Below are positions 1-6,600 of a stretch of DNA of 12,490 nt, one piece after another. Within the stretch, counting starts at the first letter, position 1, and every line of letters starts with the position of its first letter. The position numbers and the translations under genes are program-made. Under the pieces are notes generated by a model. It was not told where the DNA came from. It saw nothing but the letters and a program-made list of their open reading frames with translations, and did not search any database. The DNA is taken from assembly GCA_937916125.1 (NCBI GenBank), contig CALGGE010000108.1, positions 1-12,490 on the forward strand. Reading direction: 5' to 3'. The DNA comes from an uncultured Elusimicrobia bacterium (lineage in GTDB: Bacteria; Elusimicrobiota; Endomicrobiia; Endomicrobiales; Endomicrobiaceae).

Positions 1-11
1 TCTTCCGATCT
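1..11. other. Probable residual Illumina adapter at the contig end
   Basis: The first 11 bases, TCTTCCGATCT, are identical to the 3' terminal 11 bases shared by the standard Illumina P5 and P7 adapters. They sit exactly at the window edge. A chance terminal match of this length is about 1 in 4 million. They also read as K-I-G-R in frame in infB, where a Gly is expected at about this point in IF-2, so coincidence is not fully excluded. Confidence 0.75.
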
Positions 12-1215
12 TGCTTACTTCCTGTCTGATTTTTTCCGGATTTGCGGTAGGCAAATCTATTTTATTTACCGCGACTATTATAGGTACGTTTGCCGCTTTT
101 GCATGGTTTATGGCTTCTATGGTTTGAGGCATTATACCGTCGGCAGCAGACACAACAAGAATAACAATATCCGTAACCTGTGCACCTCTTGACCTCATTG
201 CGGTAAAAGCTTCATGACCCGGTGTATCAAGAAACGTAATTTCTCCGGTGGATGTTTTAACTCTGTATGCACCTATATGCTGTGTAATTCCGCCTGCTTC
301 TCCGGCAATAACATTACTGTGTCTTATAGCATCAAGAAGAGATGTTTTACCGTGGTCAACATGTCCCATAATCGTAACAATGGGAGAACGCGGTTTTAAG
401 TTTTCGGCTTTTTCTTCGGGAGTTTTTTCAATATCTTCTTCCTCATATAACGAAACAAGCTTTGCATCAAACCCGAATTCGTTTGCCAATAAAATTGCCG
501 TGTCCGTATCAAGCCTTTGGTTAATTGTGGCAAGACTGCCCATCGTCATTAACTTTCTTAAAACATCTCCGACTTTCAAATTCATTTTTTCGGCCAAATC
601 TTTAACCGTAATAAGTTCGTTTATATTTATCGTCGGGAGCTTTGGTTTTTCGGGTTCTTTCGGTTCCGGTTTAGGCTGTTGCTGTTGAAAATTTTTCTGT
701 ACGGGTTGTGTTTGATGTGTTTCCCGAACCTGTTTCTGTTGCTGTTGTGGCGGAATATTGTGAGGTTGTTGTTGCGGTTTAGGCTGAACCTGAACCGGAT
801 GTTCACGTACAACCTGTTGCGATTGTTCCGAGACATTATTTGTCTGTCGTACCTGTTGCGGTTGTTCCGGAACAGGCTTCGTTTCAGCCGTATTTACAAC
901 ATTCTGACTATCGACATTTACATTCTCTTCCTGTATCTTTTTTGTTTGTTTCGGTTTTGATACCGGTTTCTTCCTGGCCGTCGTTTTTACTGCAGTACCT
1001 GCAGTTTTTGCCTTTGCGGTTTTTGTTGCAGAAGAGGAAGTTTTTTTAGAAGGAGCTTTTGTTACCTTTTTATCGCCTGTTGCAACGGTTTTTGTCTTTT
1101 TTGCGACAGGTTTTGAACCTGCAACTTTAGGTGCAGATTTTTTAACTTTCTTTTCTTTATTTTCTTCCGTCGTTTTCTTTACGGTTATTTTCTTTGTTGT
1201 TGTATTTGTTGTCAT
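1..1215 (-). CDS. infB: Translation initiation factor IF-2, N-terminal part (3' end cut by the window edge)
   Basis: IF-2 is the GTPase that places initiator tRNA on the 30S subunit and promotes 50S joining. The 405 visible codons begin at ATG 1215, preceded by AAGGAG 8 nt upstream. Residues 1-100 are Lys/Thr/Ala-rich and low complexity. Residues 110-200 are Gln/Pro-rich. An IF2 N-terminal domain follows (NELITVKDLAEKMNLKVGDV), then the GTPase domain with G1 GHVDHGKTS, G2 GEAGGITQHIGAY, G3 DTPGHEAF and G4 NKID. These motifs make the assignment certain. The rest of the G domain, domain II and the C-terminal fMet-tRNA-binding domains lie beyond the window. The gene is third in rimP-nusA-infB, 121 nt after nusA. 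The last four visible residues (KIGR) are doubtful because the underlying bases match a sequencing adapter. The long Gln/Pro-rich linker is common in bacterial IF-2 and is probably disordered. Confidence 0.97.
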   Translation of the reverse strand, partial: MTTNTTTKKITVKKTTEENKEKKVKKSAPKVAGSKPVAKKTKTVATGDKKVTKAPSKKTSSSATKTAKAKTAGTAVKTTARKKPVSKPKQTKKIQEENVNVDSQNVVNTAETKPVPEQPQQVRQTNNVSEQSQQVVREHPVQVQPKPQQQPHNIPPQQQQKQVRETHQTQPVQKNFQQQQPKPEPKEPEKPKLPTININELITVKDLAEKMNLKVGDVLRKLMTMGSLATINQRLDTDTAILLANEFGFDAKLVSLYEEEDIEKTPEEKAENLKPRSPIVTIMGHVDHGKTSLLDAIRHSNVIAGEAGGITQHIGAYRVKTSTGEITFLDTPGHEAFTAMRSRGAQVTDIVILVVSAADGIMPQTIEAINHAKAANVPIIVAVNKIDLPTANPEKIRQEVSKIGR

Positions 1216-1229
1216 ATATTTCACTCCTT

Positions 1230-1256
1230 CTAAAAAATCGTTCTGCGATTTTTTAG
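1230..1256 (-). promoter_or_regulatory. Perfect hairpin abutting the infB ribosome binding site
   Basis: CTAAAAAATCG and CGATTTTTTAG form an 11-bp perfect inverted repeat around a 5-nt loop. In the minus-strand mRNA the stem ends at 1230 and the AAGGAG Shine-Dalgarno starts at 1229, so the hairpin touches the infB ribosome binding site. The stem is AT-rich and has no U-tract, so it is not a convincing terminator. It may affect translation or RNA processing, or simply be part of the dispersed repeat beside it. Confidence 0.6.
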
Positions 1257-1259
1257 CTT

Positions 1260-1312
1260 AGTTGAAAATGCTTCGCAAATTTTCAACTCTTCAAACTCTC
1301 AACCTTTCAACT
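1260..1312. repeat. Dispersed repeat in the nusA-infB spacer: hairpin plus GTTGAANN array
   Basis: A 10-bp perfect inverted repeat (AGTTGAAAAT at 1260-1269, ATTTTCAACT at 1279-1288) encloses GCTTCGCAA. On the minus strand it is adjoined by 8-bp units GTTGAAAG, GTTGAGAG, TTTGAAGA and GTTGAAAA. The same 8-bp family, also beside an AAATTTGCGAA motif, recurs at 12260-12484, so this is a dispersed element inserted inside a core operon. No coding potential is seen. Confidence 0.7.
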
Positions 1313-1336
1313 TGTCCGTCTGCTCTTTCGTTATAA

Positions 1337-2695
1337 TTATTCTGAAACTTCTTCAGACGATATTTCTTCAGCCTGTTCGGAAGTTTCTTCAGCAGTTTCT
1401 TCGGCAGTTTCTTCAGAAGATTCTTCTACTGTTTCCTCTGCAGGTGCATTAGCCAATGCCTTTTTAGCGGCTTCAATAATTTTTTCTGCAGTTTTATCAC
1501 CTATTCCGGGAAGAGTCGTCAAATCTTCAACGCTTAGCCCGGCAAGTTTATTTATATCGACAAGACCTGCCTGAGAAAGCAAGTTCTTTACTTTATCACT
1601 GATACCTTCAAGCCTGTCCAAAATAACACTCTGTGCCGCTTCCGTATTTTCTTTTTCAAGTTTTTTCTGTTCTTCGGATTTTACATCAATATGCCAACCG
1701 GTAAGCCTTGCGGCAAGACGAACATTGTGTCCCGACTTACCTATTGCAAGGGATAAAACATCGTCGGAAACTATAACTTCAGCCTGTTTTTCTTCGGCAT
1801 TTATTATCGTAACGCTTATCGGTTTTGCCGGTGAAATGGCCGCCGTAATATAACTTATGGGATCTTCGGAAAAAGGTACCAAGTCTATCTTTTCTCCTCT
1901 AAGCTCGTCGATTATAGGCTTAATTCTTGCACCTTTTACACCTACGCATGCACCTACTGGATCTACCTTGGGATTATGAGATACAACGGCAATTTTTGTT
2001 CTTAAACCCGGTTCTCTGACTATATTTACTATATCGACAACTTTTTCATAAATTTCGGGAACTTCAAGTTCGAACAAAACTTTTACCAAATCCGGATGAG
2101 TTCTGGAAAGGACAATATTAGGACCTCTTGTGTTTTTTTCCGCTTTAACGATTAAAGCTCTGATATGCTGACCGACGGAAAAAGTTTCCTTCGGCACCTG
2201 CTCGGAAACAGGGAGAATGGCTTCCGTTCTTCCCAAATCAACAATGATATTTCTGTTGGCAATTTTATAAATCGAACCGTTTATCATTTCCCCGATTTTG
2301 CTCTTCATTTCTTCGTACAGAGAATCTCTTTCGGATTCTTTAATTTTCTGAACGATAACCTGTTTGGCAGTTTGTGCCGCGATTCTGGCAAAATCGTCGG
2401 TATCAAGCTCTATTCTTACTTCGTCACCGACTTTTGCACCTTTAAGATATTTTTTTGCATCTTCTTTGCTGATTTCAAGCTGCTGATTTACTACATTATC
2501 AACAACTTTTTTTACGACGCATGCACTCATTGAACCGGTTTCGGTATCAACTTTTGCTTCAACGTTAACACTTTTACCGACATGCTTTTTGTATGCCGAC
2601 ACCAACGAGTTTTCTATAACCTTTAAAATTTCTTCCTTAGGAATTTTTTTCTCTTTCTGTATTGTTTCAAGAGCATTAATAAGTTCACTGGACAT
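1337..2695 (-). CDS. nusA: Transcription termination/antitermination factor NusA
   Basis: NusA binds RNA polymerase and nascent RNA and modulates pausing, termination and antitermination. The 452-residue product has the standard order: N-terminal RNAP-binding domain (about 1-128), S1 domain (about 132-200, with NGSIYKIANRNIIVDLG), KH1 with GVKG (about 252-255), and KH2 with LAIGKSGHNVRLAARLTGW (GKSG at 319-322). A C-terminal helix-hairpin-helix-like segment follows (LAGLSVEDLTTLPGIGDKTA, about 385-415). Residues 420-452 are an acidic Glu/Ser/Thr tail built from short EETAEET-like repeats. Start ATG 2695 lies 20 nt after the rimP stop. An AAGGAGGAG sequence overlapping the rimP stop region gives a strong but rather distant Shine-Dalgarno (about 13 nt). 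It is longer than minimal NusA proteins of about 350-370 residues because of the helix-hairpin-helix region and tail, and shorter than the E. coli protein with its two acidic-repeat domains. Confidence 0.97.
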   Translation of the reverse strand: MSSELINALETIQKEKKIPKEEILKVIENSLVSAYKKHVGKSVNVEAKVDTETGSMSACVVKKVVDNVVNQQLEISKEDAKKYLKGAKVGDEVRIELDTDDFARIAAQTAKQVIVQKIKESERDSLYEEMKSKIGEMINGSIYKIANRNIIVDLGRTEAILPVSEQVPKETFSVGQHIRALIVKAEKNTRGPNIVLSRTHPDLVKVLFELEVPEIYEKVVDIVNIVREPGLRTKIAVVSHNPKVDPVGACVGVKGARIKPIIDELRGEKIDLVPFSEDPISYITAAISPAKPISVTIINAEEKQAEVIVSDDVLSLAIGKSGHNVRLAARLTGWHIDVKSEEQKKLEKENTEAAQSVILDRLEGISDKVKNLLSQAGLVDINKLAGLSVEDLTTLPGIGDKTAEKIIEAAKKALANAPAEETVEESSEETAEETAEETSEQAEEISSEEVSE

Positions 2696-2715
2696 ATTGT
2701 TTTTTACTCCTCCTT

Positions 2716-3171
2716 TTAATTTTCGGTAATTACCTGTGCCCGTAAAATATTTTTTATTTCTATTTCCGATATTCCGTTAGTTACGTCATCGACAACTATC
2801 TTATTATTTCCAACCGCTGCCAATGTACCTTTAAAATGTTTTTGATTTTTTATTGCAACAAGCGTTGTAACTTTAATATTAAAACCTTTAAACCTTAAAA
2901 AATCTTTTTCTTTTTTCAAAATTCTGTCTATACCGGGAGAAGATATCTCCAAAATATAGTGTTCCGTTATAGGATCGTTTTTATCGATTTCGGTTCCGAA
3001 AAGATGACTCATTTTTGTACACAAATCCAAATTTACTCCGTCGGGATGATCAATATAAATCCTTAAAATTTTCTGCCCGTTTTCGGAAACATATTCAATG
3101 TCAACTATATCAACATTTTCTTTTTCAGCCACGGGCAAAATAATTTTTTCTATCTGTTCCGGTATAGCCAT
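2716..3171 (-). CDS. rimP: Ribosome maturation factor RimP
   Basis: RimP assists 30S subunit maturation. The 151-residue reading matches the usual family length of about 150. The signature YILEISSPGIDRIL (family form YxLEVSSPGLDRPL) is clear, with the N-terminal alpha/beta domain before it (VDIVDIEYVSENGQKILRIY) and an SH3-like domain after it (KGTLAAVGNNKIVVDD). I chose ATG 3171 (MAIPEQ...) because GAGGAA sits 6 nt upstream. The longer reading, from a TTG at 3246, would start inside the -10 box and translate through the terminator-like hairpin. It is the first gene of rimP-nusA-infB. Confidence 0.95.
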   Translation of the reverse strand: MAIPEQIEKIILPVAEKENVDIVDIEYVSENGQKILRIYIDHPDGVNLDLCTKMSHLFGTEIDKNDPITEHYILEISSPGIDRILKKEKDFLRFKGFNIKVTTLVAIKNQKHFKGTLAAVGNNKIVVDDVTNGISEIEIKNILRAQVITEN

Positions 3172-3186
3172 ATTATATTCCTCATA

Positions 3187-3235
3187 ATCCGTTTTTATTA
3201 AAAAAAGGTGTCCGGACCGGACACCTTCAACGGAT
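3187..3235 (-). terminator. Terminator-like, two-tier hairpin in the rimP-nusA-infB leader
   Basis: On the minus strand AAGGTGTCCGG and CCGGACACCTT (3205-3227) form an 11-bp, GC-rich stem followed by seven U (3206-3200), the textbook form of an intrinsic terminator. It is bracketed by a second perfect pairing, ATCCGTT (3235-3229) with AACGGAT (3193-3187), just before the rimP ribosome binding site GAGGAA (3183-3178). It lies between the -10 box and rimP. It could be an attenuator or 5' stability structure for the operon, or the terminator for transcripts arriving from the giant gene upstream. Confidence 0.8.
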
Positions 3236-3237
3236 AT

Positions 3238-3267
3238 ATTATACAAAATTTAAATAGTAAAAAGCAA
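3238..3267 (-). promoter_or_regulatory. Candidate promoter of the rimP operon
   Basis: TATAAT (3243-3238) is a perfect -10 box. TTGCTT (3267-3262) lies 18 nt upstream as a partial -35 box. The predicted start is near 3231, only about 4 nt before the terminator-like hairpin. The -35 element lies in a perfect 8-bp dyad, AGTAAAAA/TTTTTACT (3256-3276). Confidence 0.6.
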
Positions 3268-3337
3268 GTTTTTACTTTAATTCTTCAATTATCGCATAAT
3301 ATTTTTTTTATTTTTTCTTTCCTTTTTTGCTAAATAT

Positions 3338-3454
3338 TTATTTTCCCCAATCAAAAACATCACATTGTCCGTATTCATTGCTGCCGCAAGCAACAACCGT
3401 TCCGTCTTTTTTTAAGCCTACTACATGATTATCCGAAACAGCAATATCTGAAAT
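3338..3454 (-). pseudogene. C-terminal remnant of an RCC1-repeat protein
   Basis: A 38-codon open stretch ends in TAA at 3338-3340 and is closed upstream by an in-frame TAA at 3455-3457. It encodes HVVGLKKDGTVVACGSNEYG followed by QCDVFDW, the typical core of a bacterial RCC1-type beta-propeller repeat (GLKxDGTVVAxGxNxYGQC.V..W). No start codon or ribosome binding site precedes it, and the remaining repeats of a propeller are absent. I read it as the last repeat of a gene whose 5' part was deleted or replaced, possibly when the giant gene or the repeat at 3532 arrived. It could also have been a paralogue elsewhere that left only this scar. Confidence 0.8.
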
Positions 3455-3531
3455 TTAAGTTTTAGATTGTATAACATATTTATAATTCAACTAATTAAGC
3501 AAAATATTTGACACATCACAAAACAAATAAG

Positions 3532-3564
3532 GCCGAGCAGGCTAAAAACATAGCGTTAGCTTGG
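3532..3564. repeat. GCCGAGC dispersed repeat, copy 1 (diverged)
   Basis: From GCCGAGC at 3532, 25 of 33 aligned bases match the segment starting at 12109, including CATAGC and GCTTG in the same register without gaps. Similarity continues weakly into the following GAATT...GTAAC. Copy 1 lacks the rest of copy 2 and looks decayed. It lies between the giant gene and the RCC1 remnant. Otherwise 3455-3630 shows nothing I can assign. Confidence 0.6.
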
Positions 3565-3630
3565 GAATTCAAAGTCGTAACTAAAATATTTCTGTTTTTT
3601 TGTTATAAGATGTAGCTTAAATTATTCACA

Positions 3631-6600
3631 TTATGCGGCACTCAGCATCGACTTAACTGCAAATATTGATATTTCTACATCCTTACCTAACGTTGCTTTC
3701 TGGCCGTAGCTATCCATCAACAATTCAGGTATTCCGTCAAAGTCTGCCGCCGCTATCGCCTCTTCGCTTATATCTATCCTCATATCATTATCTCTTAATA
3801 CCTCTTCCATTGTTTCATTCAATTTCGCTATCTTGGCTTCCAAATATCTTTCCGCAGTTAAATCGTCCGACCCCTCTATCTTCGCAAGTAATTCTTCAAC
3901 TTTCTCTCCCGTCAATACCCTCTGTGCCGTCATTATCAGTATCGCCTGCACTCTATCGCTGTTCCTGTCCGCATACAAACTGTCTTCATCCAAATTGCCT
4001 GTCTTTATCAATTGTTCAGATATTGAATTAAACAGAATTCCTCTTATAAAGCCCAACAACTCTTCATACTCGCCACTCCCGTTCTTGCTCTCCAAAAACT
4101 CTATATACGTTATGGCATCCGCACTTAATGAACCTCTTATTTTGTTTATTGCATTATTTAACTTATTCTTGTCTATATCCTTTGATGCGTCCGTTGAAAC
4201 TATCTCTCCCAATACATCCAATACCCATTTGTCCGTTATATCTGCCTTATATTCAAATTTCTTTCCCTGCGTCTGTGCCGCATTTAATCCTTTTACAAAT
4301 TTCGCTCTCGCAGTCTTCATCTGCCTTATTCTGTCTTTGTTCTTACTGATAAACTCTTTGCTGTCCTCATTTACTACTATACTGACTACCTCTCCGTCTC
4401 TTATCATTTTTTCAAACTTATCTTCCGTTATCGTGTCTTCCACCTCTTTCTTCCCTTTAACAAGCTCTCCCGTTTCACCGTCAACTATAGGCGTTATCCC
4501 GTATTGATCGAATATATCCGCTTTCATATCAAACAGTTCCTTATATACTTTCTCGCTCAATTTTACGGACACCATCTTGTTTATCCCGTCTTTATGTGCG
4601 TTTTTCTTATTCCGTATCTCTTTTAAGAATCTCTTCGCTTCTTCCGCCGTCTTTATGTCCGTCGCATCTATCTTCGCCCCGTCCAATGTTATTTCTCCTG
4701 CCTGTTGGAAACCGTTATAACTTATGATAAACTTATACCCATCCTGTCTTAACTGCTCTATGTTTTCCGCATTTGCCATGGCTTGTTCCTGTGTAATTAC
4801 AAATGTTTTTGTATCTAATGCCTTTTCTTCTTCTCTGCATATCCTTGCTATTTTCCCCGGTCTCAAATCTTTTCTCTTTGTCAAATCATTTTTCAATTCT
4901 TTCCCCGGAACGGTTATCGAATCCGTAATCTTTATTTTTATTGCATTCAATGCATCTTCATCCGTTGAACGAACTATTTGCGTTACTCCGTTAAACCCTG
5001 TTATCCCTCTGCCGGAAGCTATTTCTTCCGCAAGCACTTGTATTAATTCTTCCAAATCCTGACCGTTTATTTCCATGTCGGCTTTTAAACAGAATTTTAT
5101 CTCGGTGCCGTCTTTGCTCATCTTTACTCTTATATCTTTTCTAGTACCTTTGTAATTCTCTATTATTTTTACTCCGCCAATCTCATTTGATAATGCAGCT
5201 CTCGCATACGCTGCCCTTATACCTTTCTGCTTTAACTCTCTTGCCTCTGCTTCGCTTCCTGCTATTACCAAACTCCCCTGAACACCATCTACGTTCGCTG
5301 TCTCTCTGTCCATACCCGTTCCAAGTTTTACCGCTCTTTCCTGAACCGAAGGAAATGACGGATTAAGCGAATCTTTTAACGGCTTAATAATATTTGCTGC
5401 TCTGTTAAAAAGATTATCAAAAAACTTCCGTAGTCCCTTAACGGGCATTAATCGTGTAATATTTTTATTCTGCTCTTCCTCCGATACAATATAACTGCCG
5501 GCTTCATCACCCGATAAATCTTCAAGCAAAGCTCTGTTTACCTCAACATCTTCTTCATTAAAATAAAATTTTATGAATGCCTTTATTGTATCTTCCTGAA
5601 ATTCAAGTTTATTCCCTTTTGCGTTTTCTCTATCGGATATTTCTTTTACAAAATCATAAATTTTTTTGGTCCATTCTTCAGCAAAAATTTTATCCTGTTT
5701 AAACTTATTACCGAACTCTTCATCATTAAGTCCTGTCTCGTGTTCAATATAAAAAAAGATATCCCCTATCTTTGCTTTTAATATTGCTTTGAAACCTGAT
5801 TCTCTTACACTTTTTCTTTTTTCTTCTCTAATTTTTGCAAATATAGCTTCTCTGTCTTTATCGGCATCTTTTTTGTACATAATCTTATCTATAAAATCCA
5901 TCATTGCTAAAGTCATTTTTTGTTCCTCGTCGGCTTTATACTCTTCATCATTAAAAGAAGAAATTTCATATGTACCGGTACGAATATTTGATATATCCGT
6001 TAATAATTCCTGAATGATTTGTGCACCGAGAGGAGTGGATTTAATTTCATTTATTGTTTTGTTTGAATCATTTCGCAAAAGCCTTTCAATATCTAAGACA
6101 AAATTCTTAAATTGATACGGTCTTACTATGTATGAGGCTACAGCTTCAAAAATATCGACAACGGCAACTTTTTCAGATAAAATATCATTTCCCGGATGCA
6201 CAAAACTATCGTCTTTAGTCAAACTTGCTGCAGTATAGTTTGCTTCATGATGATTTTCTGCCACCTGCACTATCCGCGGATATTTACTCAATACGCTTCC
6301 CATCAATATTCTTGCACCCATCCATACATGTCCGCGCATTATTAAAAACTCTTCATCAGTTAATTTGCCGACTTTATTTAATATAGCCTCATCGGGAACA
6401 AGATCTTTACCTATATCGTGCATAAGTGCGGCAATAAGCAAATCTTTTTTTTCACTCAAACTTAAAGGTTCAGCAAAATATTTATCCATCCTTATAGAAT
6501 ATTTCATTACTCTTTTGACATGTTCTCTTGTAGTTTCGTCATTATACAAACCTACCAAACTTTTGCAAAGAATATTTTCTACCAAATCCAGCAAAGAATC

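Noticed and set aside
248..688. Plus-strand open frame of 146 codons opposite infB
   Set aside because: It is antisense to the conserved IF-2 GTPase and Gln/Pro-rich region, with no recognisable product. It arises from the skewed codons of infB.
3172..3246. Upstream extension of rimP by 25 codons
   Set aside because: The extension starts at a TTG inside the -10 region and crosses the terminator hairpin. The ATG at 3171 has a proper ribosome binding site and gives the normal RimP length.
3508..3531. Promoter upstream of GCCGAGC copy 1
   Set aside because: TTGACA at 3508-3513 is perfect, but there is no -10 box at 16-18 nt; the sequence there is the repeat itself.
3833..4507. Plus-strand open frame of 224 codons opposite the giant gene
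   Set aside because: It is a shadow of the Lys/Glu/Asp-rich coding strand, which gives Ser/Leu/Phe-rich antisense frames. It has no ribosome binding site or motif.
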